From Oehlia diaphana (lineage: Eukaryota; Glomeromycota; Glomeromycetes; Glomerales; Glomeraceae), in contig QZLH01000419.1 in NCBI GenBank assembly GCA_003833135.1, positions 61,451 through 84,690 of the forward strand: 23,240 nt of DNA, read 5' to 3'. The notes beneath the pieces are model-generated. The model saw only the letters and a program-made list of their open reading frames with translations, did not search any database and had not been told where the DNA came from. Each line of letters opens with the position of its first letter. The first letter of the stretch is position 1. Positions 1-8,635 of this stretch are shown one piece after another. A program made the translations under genes and the position numbers.

Positions 1-42
1 TTTTTTTAATCTGTTATTATTGTTTATTTTTCAAACAAGTTA

Positions 43-177
43 CAAAAAAAAAAAAAAAGGACTATTTATATATATATATTTTTTTTTTTTTTTAATTTTT
101 TTTTTTTTTTTTTTTTTTAAAAAAATTAAAAAAAAAAAAAAAAAGGACTATTTATATATATATATTTTTTTTTTTTA
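43..177. repeat. Short direct repeat of an A-run/GGACTATTTATATATATATA/T-run block
   Basis: An A-run followed by GGACTATTTATATATATATA and a T-run occurs twice, about 43-90 and 124-177, spaced roughly 88 bp apart. The two copies are nearly identical and look like a simple tandem duplication in low-complexity DNA. No function is evident. Confidence 0.6.
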
Positions 178-675
178 TAGAGAGATTATTGCCTTATTTA
201 TATCATTTAATCTTTATTATAATACGACTTAGAATTGACTAAAATTATACTAGTAACAATAACAATCATAACAAAAAAAGTATAATTTTATGAACTATAT
301 ATTATCTTATTATTATCTGATTATTATCCCTGATTATATTATTATTATCTGATATATTATGCAAAATATTATTATATACCTGATATATATTTTATATTAT
401 TTATATATTATTTATTGCAAAAATATTATTATAAAATATACATATATAGTGTTATTCATATATAGTATATTTACATTACTATTTACATTGACATTACCGT
501 ATTCGTTAATTTTTTTTTTTTAAAAAAAGTTATTCCGTTACTGTTTATAGTTGATCATATGACTGGTCTCATGTGCTATTATCAAAGCCCCATTGCTAAC
601 AATGTGTTTCCCACGATCAAACTATAAATTTTCTTTACGAAAAAAAAAAAAAAAAAAAAAATTAAAAAATAAAAA

Positions 676-707
<32 letters not shown>

Positions 708-1418
708 AAAAAAAAAAAAAAATTTAATAATTAAGAAAAAAAGAAAAAGAAAAAAGGAAAAAAATAAAATTAAATCAAGTATCATTCAAATATATATATA
801 TATTTTTTTTTTACGAATAATTGTTTTGTCATATTAATTTATCATCTATTTTTTCATAATATTTTAAAAAATCATTAAATATCATTAAAAAATCAGGACG
901 AAGAAATTTAGATTGAGGGTAATTTACCCTTATCTGACTATATTAAATGCTTGGGGTGGATCACATGTAAAATCTTATGACGTATATTATGATAGCGTAA
1001 TTATTAAATGCATAAAAGCTATACTTTCGTGAAATTTTTTTTACAGTCACGAGTTCTTCGATCCTTATATCCTAAATAAGAAAAAAAATACATCCAGATC
1101 ATGGAAACAAAAACAAATCTAAAAAAAAAGAGGCTTTTATCACTTTTATTTAGATGATTGACAAGAAAAAAAAAAAATGTTACTTTTTTATATTATTTTG
1201 TCTTTATTAACAAGTATATCATCTTATATAAATAATAATAACAATAATAAAAAAAAAAAAAGGGTTCGTTCCCCAACTCTAATTGTTTTCATATACGGAA
1301 AGTGACCATTTTTGACGTATTCTTTCCATTATGATCGTGTGTGTTACAAAAATACTTACAACTGCGCCACAGCCTATCATGATTTGTCAGTCTTGTACTA
1401 CAAATGTATCCGTTAAAT

Positions 1419-1427
1419 TTATAAAAA
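1419..1427 (+). promoter_or_regulatory. Possible TATA box of the first array gene
   Basis: TTATAAAAA lies about 135 bp upstream of the ATG at 1559. It is followed by a pyrimidine-rich stretch (1529-1548, mostly T and C) and an A-run directly before the start codon. This layout is typical of fungal core promoters. In DNA this AT-rich, TATA-like strings are common by chance, so support is modest. Confidence 0.35.
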
Positions 1428-1558
1428 GCAACAATTAGGGTGGGGATATAATCATCTGGTATTACTACTCCGTTATCATCTTTTTACACCTTTTCCTCAT
1501 TTCCCACACTTTTTAAAAATATCTTATATTCTTCTTTCTTTCTCTTTAAAAAAAAAAA

Positions 1559-3283
1559 ATGGAATCTGATACTTTTAACACTAAAAAAACTATATCCCCA
1601 TCTGATACTTTATTTACTTTATTAGAAAAACACGCTAAAGAATTTGAAACTTTTGGAAAACGAATGAGTTTGGATGTTCAAAATTATTATAAATCTTTTA
1701 CTAAAAATCTTGATATTTCTAAACCTTCCGAGTTGGATATAATTTTAGTGAAACAACAACGTCAACTTGATTTTCAATCTCGTTTAATAGATTCTTTAAA
1801 GTCTCGTATTGAAGAATTGGAAATTAATTCTACTAAAAAGGACCTTGAAATTCATGGACTTAAAAATGATTTTTTGGATTTTAAAAAAGAAATTAAATTA
1901 CTTTTTGGTCTTGAAAGTCCTTTACAATCTTTTGATCTTAAAAAAAATATTTCTTTATTTGAAGAAAATGATAGTGATGATTTTGAATTTATTCTGAAAG
2001 ATTCTGATTCAAAACAATTACCTACTTCTATTGATAATATTAATAAAAATATTATTAATAAATCTTCTACTACTGAAAATATTTGGTCAAATGAAAGATT
2101 AATTGCTGATAATATTCAGTCAAATGAAATTGATATTAAAAAAGAAAGATTAATCTTTAAAAATATTCAACCAAAAACTGTTTATGGTGTCAACGATGTG
2201 TTACCAATCAATTCAACTGATCAAATTATAGAGAAAAAGGATTCTACTATCGTTGAAAATAAAAAAACTTCAATTTTTGGATCAGTATTATTTGATGAAT
2301 ATTTTTACAATCATTCAACATTTAGGAATCAGGGTGAATCTTCTACTTCTGTGAAATCATCTTTCTCAAATAATAAATACAATACTAATGAACATAGAGT
2401 GATCGAGACTAATGATCAAGATAAAGAGAAATCATCATCATCATCATCATCATCATCGTCGTCGTCGTCGTCATCTTCATCGTCATCTTCATCTTCATCC
2501 GCTTTATTTAAAGGAAAGAGTAAAGATTCTGATTCTAAGGAAGTATCTACCGAAGAATCCTTATCTGATCAGGTAGATGATGAATTAGAAGAAGATATTA
2601 AATACAATCCTTCACAACGCTCTTTTCAAGATTCTAATAATAATTTGAATCAAAAACTTAGAGATTTATTACTTGATCTTAAATCGACTGAATTTGGATC
2701 TAAAGAATTAAATATTAAAAATGATAAATTGACTGAGGATTACAATTATGTTACACAACCCTCCACTCCAATACCAAAAGATAATATTTCTTGTCTACCA
2801 CCTATTTCAATCAAACCTCATTCATCTATTTCCACTTCTTCACAAAATAAATCATCACTTCAAGGGTCACAGAGAGCTCCTTCCGTAATTGAACGAATTC
2901 AAGCTGAAGTTCAATATACTATTGCTCATTTCCAAGAGCAAAATGCAAGAATTAAGCAAAAGACTTTTAATTATCTCTTGAATCAATTTTCTCTTGATGG
3001 TTTGATTAAGTATCAAGAGACGAATTATTATAATTCGTTATCGAGGGACCCTAAAAGATCCATTAAATTGATGGTGAAAACAGCTTTAAGAAGTGAATTA
3101 TGCAACAGGGATAAACGTGTTACCCAACCTATTGAAGAATACGTCAAAAGAAAGATAATTCCTTCTTTACCATCTGGAATTAGAAGTTATGCTGATTATG
3201 AGAAGACTAATTATTTCTCAAAGTTATCTGATGAGAAAAAGAAGAGAATTAGAAAGATTATTACAGTTGAACCTAAGAAATAA
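1559..3283 (+). CDS. T1: array-family protein with coiled coil, poly-Ser tract and repeated C-terminal domain
   Basis: A 574-residue single-exon protein of a family I do not recognise. The conserved N-terminal module is at residues 23-40 (EKHAKEFETFGKRM and following) and a heptad-like segment LIDSLKSRIEELE at about 76-88. The middle is rich in Asn, Ser, Asp and Lys, with 23 consecutive Ser at 292-314 written with mixed TCA, TCG and TCT codons. The C-terminal domain is conserved with the other five paralogues. It holds two copies of a Y-x-K/E-S/T-x-x-F-x-x-LS-x-x-x-K-x-x-I motif starting at residues 485 and 547, linked by TQPIEEYVKRKIIPSLPSG. There is no signal peptide or membrane segment, so it is probably cytosolic or nuclear. 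The ATG follows a pyrimidine tract and an A-run and matches the start position of paralogues. A coding role is strongly supported by paralogue conservation; function is unknown. Confidence 0.85.
   Translation: MESDTFNTKKTISPSDTLFTLLEKHAKEFETFGKRMSLDVQNYYKSFTKNLDISKPSELDIILVKQQRQLDFQSRLIDSLKSRIEELEINSTKKDLEIHGLKNDFLDFKKEIKLLFGLESPLQSFDLKKNISLFEENDSDDFEFILKDSDSKQLPTSIDNINKNIINKSSTTENIWSNERLIADNIQSNEIDIKKERLIFKNIQPKTVYGVNDVLPINSTDQIIEKKDSTIVENKKTSIFGSVLFDEYFYNHSTFRNQGESSTSVKSSFSNNKYNTNEHRVIETNDQDKEKSSSSSSSSSSSSSSSSSSSSSSSALFKGKSKDSDSKEVSTEESLSDQVDDELEEDIKYNPSQRSFQDSNNNLNQKLRDLLLDLKSTEFGSKELNIKNDKLTEDYNYVTQPSTPIPKDNISCLPPISIKPHSSISTSSQNKSSLQGSQRAPSVIERIQAEVQYTIAHFQEQNARIKQKTFNYLLNQFSLDGLIKYQETNYYNSLSRDPKRSIKLMVKTALRSELCNRDKRVTQPIEEYVKRKIIPSLPSGIRSYADYEKTNYFSKLSDEKKKRIRKIITVEPKK
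2432..2500 (+). repeat. Poly-serine microsatellite (TCN)23 inside T1
   Basis: Twenty-three in-frame Ser codons begin as pure TCA repeats and then mix TCG, TCT and TCA. Codon mixing at the 3' part suggests an older, partly decayed expansion, or some selection for Ser itself. Length variation between isolates is likely. Confidence 0.9.
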
Positions 3284-3857
3284 TTTGGTTAATGTAATAA
3301 TGCAGTATGTGGGAATGATTCTTATAAATGGTTTTTTTTTTTTTTTGTGTCTTTTTTTTAAAAAAAAAGTTAAAGGGGATATCAAAATATTATTAACCAA
3401 AAAATTTTTTTTTTTTTTTTATTATTATTATTATTATTTCTTTCATTTGTCTTTTATTATTAATACTTTTATTATTAATAATAAAAGAAGTTAATAATAA
3501 ATATTTGGCTTTTTTTTTTTATCATTTAAATAAGCCGTGGCTTTTTGTAATTTTTTAAGCGATAAATAAAATGATTTTTTGTGTATAAAATTACACATTT
3601 ACATATATATTTACGCGATCATTTGATCAACATGAGTTGGTGGCAGTGCGTGGCACAGTGTGATCATACTATAACAGATAAGCACTAAGGTTTGCCTCCT
3701 GACACAACAAATAATCCACTAATTTATCAATTTACCATAAGTTTTTTAATATATATATAAAATTAAATCTTTATGATGTAAATTCTCTCACCAATTTTTT
3801 TTTTCTTTTCTTTTTCTTTTCCATTGGAAAAAAAAAAAAAATTTATACATACAAAAG
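3284..3857. other. Intergenic spacer between T1 and T2
   Basis: This spacer is AT-rich, with T-runs at 3331-3360 and 3406-3420 and TTA/ATT repeats at 3420-3490. A less AT-rich block at about 3600-3710 may belong to the T2 promoter. The last 60 bases contain a pyrimidine tract, an A-run and the T2 start. I see no gene or RNA. Confidence 0.6.
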
Positions 3858-5546
3858 ATGGAATCAACTTTATTATTTCGTAATTTAATAGAAAGGCAAG
3901 CAGAAGAATTTGAAAAATTTGGTAGACATATGAATTTAGAATTACAATCATTTTATCACGAATATATTAAAAAATCATCCAATAAAGATAATAATTTCTA
4001 TAAAGATAATAATAATTCCACCAATAAAGATGATATCCACAATAAAAATAATAGTTCTAATAAAGATGGTAGCTCTAATAAAGATGATATCCCCAATAAA
4101 GATGATATCCCCAATAAAGATAATGTCCCCAATAAAGATGATGTCCCCAATAAAGATGACATCCCCAATAAAGTTGACATCCCCAATAAAGTTGACATCC
4201 CCAATAAAGTTGATATCCCCAATAATAGTTTCAATAAAGATGATAATGGAATCATTGAATGTATTGAACTTGATTGTAAAAAAAAGATTGAAGATCAAGA
4301 TCGGTTAATTGATTCTTTAAGATCACGTATTGAAGTATTAGAACAAAATTTTAAAAAATTTTTTATTTATCATAATAATATTAAAAATATTGAAAAAAAT
4401 TTTGATATTAATAATAATGAGAATATTAAATTTTTTAATGAAAAAGATGAAAAAGATGATGATGATAAAGATGATGATGATAAAGATGATGATGATAAGA
4501 ATGATGATGATAAGAATGATAAAGATGATAAAGATGATAAATATGATAAGAATGATGATGATAAGAATGAAAAAAAAGATGTAAATAATTATGATTCCAC
4601 TCTTCTAAATAATGATGAGTCATCAAAAATAATAGATTCTATAGATTCTAAAAATTTTGATCATCCAAATTCAATTGAAAAACAAGAAAATGATAAATCA
4701 GATAAATTTTTTGAAGATCATGAACAATCAAAAAATGAACAAAATGAACAAAATGAACAAATCAATAATTTACAAAATACTCCTATATATAATATTACTA
4801 TGAATGAGATTATTAAAAGATATATTACAAAAATTAAATCTCAAAATCTTCAACAAGAACAAGAAAAGGATTTAAAAAAATCGAAACAACAAGAAATAGA
4901 TCAAGAAATAGATCAAGAAATAGATCAAGAAATAGATCAAGAAAATCAAGAAAATCAAGAGGAACGAGATGAGAATAATTACATTGAAATCAATTGTTAT
5001 TCCATTAATAGTAATAACAATAATAAGAGATCCAAAGATCAAAATGATATTTTAATCGATTCATCTTTAAATTCAGAAAATCAAGGAATTAAAGAAATTA
5101 TTTCAGCACAACTTCATATTAAAATTCAACAAATTATTATTCGAAGAGAAAATTCTAGTTTGGGACTTAAATTAAAACATTTTAGAGTTTTAAAAAAAAC
5201 TTTTACAATTGATGATTTCGTTCAATATACTAAAACAAATTATTTTAATTCTTTGGATGATAAACCTAAAGAAGTTTTAAATCTTCTTATTGATTTAATC
5301 TTATCAAATGAATTTGATCAAGAAGAAAATGTAATACTTTCTCAAAATTTAGAAGAATATATTAATAGAGGTATTATACCAAAATTACCTTCAATATATA
5401 ATAATTATACTGAATATGAGAAAAGTAAACATTTTAAAAAATTAAGTAAAAGTATGAAAATGAGGGTTAGAAAATTAATTGTATTAGAGAAAAGTGAGAA
5501 AAGTGAAAATTTAACTAAATTTTTTAAATTCTTCAAAAACAAATAA
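3858..5546 (+). CDS. T2: array-family protein with NKDDIP, Asp-Lys and DQEI repeat tracts
   Basis: A 562-residue single-exon paralogue of T1. The N-terminal module is at residues 11-30 (IERQAEEFEKFGRHM and following), but the coiled-coil segment DRLIDSLRSRIEVLE is displaced to about 145-160. The displacement comes from a tract of NKDDIP/NKVDIP hexapeptides at about 50-125. Further low-complexity tracts are an Asp-Lys block (DDDDK units, about 195-240), NEQ repeats and DQEI repeats (about 344-365). The C-terminal domain is retained, with its two Y-x-K-S/T-x-x-F units at residues 457 and 520 joined by LEEYINRGIIPKLPS. Codon choice is more A-rich than in T1. The ATG lies 11 residues before the conserved module, as expected from the family. 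AATAAA-like sequence directly follows the stop. Function is unknown. Confidence 0.83.
   Translation: MESTLLFRNLIERQAEEFEKFGRHMNLELQSFYHEYIKKSSNKDNNFYKDNNNSTNKDDIHNKNNSSNKDGSSNKDDIPNKDDIPNKDNVPNKDDVPNKDDIPNKVDIPNKVDIPNKVDIPNNSFNKDDNGIIECIELDCKKKIEDQDRLIDSLRSRIEVLEQNFKKFFIYHNNIKNIEKNFDINNNENIKFFNEKDEKDDDDKDDDDKDDDDKNDDDKNDKDDKDDKYDKNDDDKNEKKDVNNYDSTLLNNDESSKIIDSIDSKNFDHPNSIEKQENDKSDKFFEDHEQSKNEQNEQNEQINNLQNTPIYNITMNEIIKRYITKIKSQNLQQEQEKDLKKSKQQEIDQEIDQEIDQEIDQENQENQEERDENNYIEINCYSINSNNNNKRSKDQNDILIDSSLNSENQGIKEIISAQLHIKIQQIIIRRENSSLGLKLKHFRVLKKTFTIDDFVQYTKTNYFNSLDDKPKEVLNLLIDLILSNEFDQEENVILSQNLEEYINRGIIPKLPSIYNNYTEYEKSKHFKKLSKSMKMRVRKLIVLEKSEKSENLTKFFKFFKNK
4015..4236 (+). repeat. 18-bp coding minisatellite (NKDDIP units) in T2
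   Basis: AATAAAGATGATATCCCC-like units recur about a dozen times in frame, with variants encoding SNKDGS, NKDNVP, NKDDVP and NKVDIP. The repeats keep the + frame open. They also open two long antisense frames that are only shadows of the 18-bp periodicity. Confidence 0.9.
4440..4575 (+). repeat. Asp/Lys coding minisatellite in T2
   Basis: 15-bp and 9-bp units (GATGATGATGATAAA-like) encode DDDDK, NDDDK and NDK repeats. The tract is strongly acidic overall and adjoins the coiled-coil region. Confidence 0.85.
4889..4944 (+). repeat. 12-bp coding minisatellite (DQEI units) in T2
   Basis: GATCAAGAAATA repeats about four times and then decays into NQE repeats. It is in frame and encodes a charged helix-prone tract. 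Confidence 0.85.
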
Positions 5547-5707
5547 TAATAAAATGGAAAAGCATATAGATTACTATAGTTGGAAAAATAAATTTTTCGT
5601 CAATTTTCGAGAATTTTCCCACAATCCTGTTGTTTGTACTACGTCCATCACACATAAATACGTCATTCGATTTTCTTTACAACTCTTACTACAACTCTCA
5701 AAATACC

Positions 5708-6460
5708 ATGTCAACACGAGTGAATAAAACTGGTAAAATTAATAAAATAATCGAGAAGCAAGCAGTACAATTTGAAGAATTTGGAAAACGATTACAAGAA
5801 TCACATAAAGGATATGAAAATGAATTTAAAAACCTTGATGAAAAATCTTATGAAGCTTATCAAAAAAAAATCGATGCTCAATCAAAATTAATTAATTCTT
5901 TGAGAATTCGTATTGAAGAATTGGAAAATGATGCTATCAAAAAAGATCAAAATATCAAAAAACTTCGTCAAGAAATTGATGACTCTCCTATTTCATGTAA
6001 AAGCAATGATCTTTTATTAAAAACTTATGATAAGATGATGGAACGTTCGAGTTGGGATAACACCTTTTTAAATTCTTCAAATAATGATACCTCACTTAAC
6101 TCTAAAGTCCAAGAAATTGATAGACTTTATGGTAATTTTGTAAAATTAAAACAGTTCAAATTTTTGAAAAGTTCTTATAATATCAATGAATTAATTGAAT
6201 ATACAAAGTCGGATAATTTTATTGCTCTAAATAGAAAGAGTAAAAGATATATTAATTATCATATTAAGTGTATGTTGTTACAAGAATTCCAAGGACCAAA
6301 TGTAACGCTCTCACAAGATTTGGATGAATATATTAAGAGAGACATACTTCCAAGTTTACCTAACGGATATGACAATTATACTATGTATGGTGACTGGTTT
6401 GATACTTTAAACGATACATACAAGTCAAGAGTTAGTAAATTACTCGAGTCATGGAATTAA
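5708..6460 (+). CDS. T3: short array-family protein with little low-complexity middle
   Basis: A 250-residue paralogue, the shortest of the six. It has the N-terminal module at residues 15-29 (IEKQAVQFEEFGKRL), a coiled coil at about 60-75 (LINSLRIRIEELE) and almost no linker before the C-terminal domain. The first C-terminal repeat unit (YTKSDNF) starts at residue 165. The second, at about 227 (YGDWFDTLN), has lost the K-S/T spacing and the basic end. I prefer the ATG at 5708 because it places the module the same distance from the start as in its paralogues. An in-frame ATG at 5630 would add 26 residues that look like translated 5' leader. Only 161 bp separate it from the T2 stop. T3 approximates the minimal family protein. 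Function is unknown. Confidence 0.8.
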   Translation: MSTRVNKTGKINKIIEKQAVQFEEFGKRLQESHKGYENEFKNLDEKSYEAYQKKIDAQSKLINSLRIRIEELENDAIKKDQNIKKLRQEIDDSPISCKSNDLLLKTYDKMMERSSWDNTFLNSSNNDTSLNSKVQEIDRLYGNFVKLKQFKFLKSSYNINELIEYTKSDNFIALNRKSKRYINYHIKCMLLQEFQGPNVTLSQDLDEYIKRDILPSLPNGYDNYTMYGDWFDTLNDTYKSRVSKLLESWN

Positions 6461-6793
6461 TTAAGTTGAAGATTTAGTAATTAGATATAGAATTTTTATG
6501 TATTCGATATATTATTCAAATTCATATTATTCATCTTATTCATCGTATATTCTTATTTATAGAGAAATTTATGTGTCAAGTATATTTAGCTTTCCTTTAT
6601 TGTGATAGTTTATGTAATAAAGCATCAAATGAACATTATTATTATACATGAATTTGTATAGTAAATGGATGATGACTGGAGATCGGTAAAAATCATATTT
6701 CATTAAACGTAGTATCCCAAGTGAAAACATAAATTTTATTAACACAAAGCTCATTATATAACAATTATAATTAATCTAATTAATTTGCATTCT
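6461..6793. other. Convergent spacer between T3 and T4
   Basis: This is the 3' meeting point of the + and - halves of the array. It is AT-rich, with ATTCATATTATTCATC-like runs at 6505-6555. I see no gene here. Confidence 0.6.
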
Positions 6794-7984
6794 TTACTCA
6801 TCATTTCTTTCCTTTTCAGCCAATCTTCTAATAATTTTCTTTTTCTTTTTGGTCAAAGATTGAAATTTCTCACTCTTGGTATAATCATCATAACTTTTAA
6901 AACTTTTTGGTAATTTTGGAATTAATCCTCTACTTCTATACTCATTAAGATTTCGTACAAAAGTAATATTAGTATATAATTCATCTTTTAATAAAGCATT
7001 AATCATATTCCTAATAATTTTCTTGTGAACCTTTTGTAAAGAATTAAATTCTTTTGATTTTTCATAATTCATTAAATCATCAACTTCAAAGAAATACAAA
7101 TATCTAAACGACACAACATTGACTTTTCGGTTAAGTAGTCTGTATTGATAAAGAATTTGTTGAACTAGTGCGTGAATTTTTTCGACTACGTTTGTGTGAT
7201 TTCTCCAAAAGTCATTACAAAGAAAGATGAAATAAGGTATATTATTAGATGCATAAAGAGGAATATTCAAAAGAAAATTTGAATCCTTTTGATCGTCATT
7301 ATTTCGTTGAATTCCTTGTGTGGTTTCTTCCTGATTGGTATAACCTTTCCCGGGAAAAAACGAAGCCGCATAAGGATTTAATGGTGAAGTCTTATATTCA
7401 TTAGAATAATCACATTTGTTGTTACTGTTGTTACTGATAATCTGTTGATCGGATGATGACGATGGCCCAGAAACTCCTTTATTAATAAAATCTTTTTCAA
7501 CTGTATCATCATATTTATTTTCAAGATCGTAATCACAATCATCATCAATAAAACGTGTTTCTTTATTTTGACTTTTCCTTGAAGAAAATAACATCAAATC
7601 ATTATCATCATGTGTAAAAAGAATGTGTTTGTCTTTATAATAATCATAAATTGATTCTGAAACTTCCCCAAAATTCTCTAAATTTGGAAGAAATTTAGAT
7701 TTATCGATGGAAAATGAATCCCGAATATTCTTTGATAATTGATCATGTTCAGATTTAAGAATTAACATTTTAAAATTGTTAAATTCTTCTCGAAGCTCTT
7801 TATAATTTAAATTTCTTATAAGAAATTCAGTTTCTAATTCTTCAATACGAGCTTTTAATTTTATTAAAGCAAATTTATCATCAGATTCTATTTGAACTTC
7901 TCGTTCCTTCTTTTGTTGATCGTGTTTAGATTCTTGATTTCCTGATATTAAAAGTTTCTGCTTTTCTAAAGTTTCAGAATCCAT
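6794..7984 (-). CDS. T4: array-family protein lacking the N-terminal EFExFGKRM module
   Basis: A 396-residue single-exon paralogue on the minus strand. The usual N-terminal EKxAxEFExFGKRM module is missing; the protein starts almost directly with a charged stretch. It then enters the conserved coiled coil at about 40-72 (IKLKARIEELE through ELREEFNNFK). The middle is Asn/Asp/Ser-rich without clean repeats. The C-terminal domain is well kept, with repeat units at residues 307 (YEKSKEF) and 368 (YTKSEKF) and linker LNEYRSRGLIPKLPKS. Possible explanations are loss of the first segment, a downstream start, or an unrecognised upstream exon. No obvious module-like coding sequence lies in the 100 bp upstream. 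Function is unknown. Confidence 0.8.
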   Translation of the reverse strand: MDSETLEKQKLLISGNQESKHDQQKKEREVQIESDDKFALIKLKARIEELETEFLIRNLNYKELREEFNNFKMLILKSEHDQLSKNIRDSFSIDKSKFLPNLENFGEVSESIYDYYKDKHILFTHDDNDLMLFSSRKSQNKETRFIDDDCDYDLENKYDDTVEKDFINKGVSGPSSSSDQQIISNNSNNKCDYSNEYKTSPLNPYAASFFPGKGYTNQEETTQGIQRNNDDQKDSNFLLNIPLYASNNIPYFIFLCNDFWRNHTNVVEKIHALVQQILYQYRLLNRKVNVVSFRYLYFFEVDDLMNYEKSKEFNSLQKVHKKIIRNMINALLKDELYTNITFVRNLNEYRSRGLIPKLPKSFKSYDDYTKSEKFQSLTKKKKKIIRRLAEKERNDE

Positions 7985-8635
7985 ATTAAAGTTTTGTGAT
8001 TGATGATAAATATCTCTTTCTTGGTTATTATTGTTATTTTTTTTTTAAAAAAAAAGAGAGAAGAAACTTAATCCGATCAAAATTTCATGCCAAAATTCTT
8101 TATTTATTTTATTTATTCGAATTAGTCGATAGACCTGACAAAATTGGCAATTAACTGCGAGATTTCATATTCGTGATTTGTTGATTTTTTTTTTCTTCTT
8201 ATCTAATTTTAAAATAAAATATCAACTTTTATATTGATATTTTAACTTTAGGTGAATTTCTTGATCAATTGATTTATGATTTTGGGAAAGGAATAAATAT
8301 ATTCTATAAAGCACAAACAATAGACACTATTTCTTATTGGAGGTTCTTATTTATGGTAAAGAATATTCGTATATCAAAATTATTAAAGGATTGATATTCA
8401 TATCCTTTTCAGATTATCAATGCATCATGGTTCCCCCTTTTTTTTCAGCTTGATTACTGGCGTCTGACGAAGTTCTTTACTGCATTTTTCAAATAAGCCT
8501 ATTTATCAACGGAATAAGTTTATACTGCGTCATCAATGTCTTATAAAGAATTACATGTGATATTCTTTTTTTCATTACAGGTGTGAAACACTAGAACATG
8601 GACTTTATTAGTAAAAAAATTACAATAATAAATAA
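7985..8635. other. Intergenic spacer between T4 and T5
   Basis: It contains the T4 leader (a T-run/A-run foldback near 8038-8055) and a small AT hairpin (8216-8243). Mixed sequence follows at 8260-8570 with no convincing reading frame. The right end is the 3' flank of T5. Confidence 0.6.
8216..8243. repeat. Perfect 10-bp inverted repeat
   Basis: AAAATATCAA and its exact reverse complement TTGATATTTT are separated by 8 nt. The stem is AT-rich and could be chance in this background. It lies in the T4-T5 spacer. Confidence 0.5.

Larger units (their letters stand above)
1..1558. other. AT-rich intergenic spacer
   Basis: No credible gene is visible. The stretch is dominated by A and T homopolymers (for example 640-722), TA-dinucleotide runs and imperfect ATTATTATCTGAT-type repeats around 296-420. 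Reading frames across the homopolymers translate only to Lys/Phe runs. The right end carries the promoter region of the gene starting at 1559. Confidence 0.7.

Noticed and set aside
545..628. TTTATAGTTGATC and its imperfect inverted copy AAACTATAAA region
   Set aside because: Only about ten bases pair, with a gap, in very AT-rich DNA. This is not enough to call an element.
582..785. Minus-strand Phe/Leu-rich frame, and a similar frame at 20-232
   Set aside because: Both are translations of T and A homopolymers with no membrane-protein features beyond composition.
1261..1290. GGTTCGTTCC resembling a tRNA B-box
   Set aside because: It is preceded only by an A-run and AAT repeats, with no A-box or stem pairing at the required distance.
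2990..3283. Resemblance of the C-terminal repeat to an HMG box
   Set aside because: Only general features are shared (LS-x-x-x-K, basic helices). The conserved HMG-box aromatic and Pro positions are absent, and the period and linker differ.
4015..4236. Regularly spaced repeats that could be mistaken for a CRISPR array
   Set aside because: The unit is 18 bp without unique spacers, is in frame within T2 and encodes hexapeptides, in a eukaryotic context.
3975..4298. Long antisense and off-frame open frames over the T2 and T5 repeats
   Set aside because: They arise because 18-, 15- and 48-bp repeats are multiples of three and keep all frames open. They lack the family domains and have periodic low-complexity translations.
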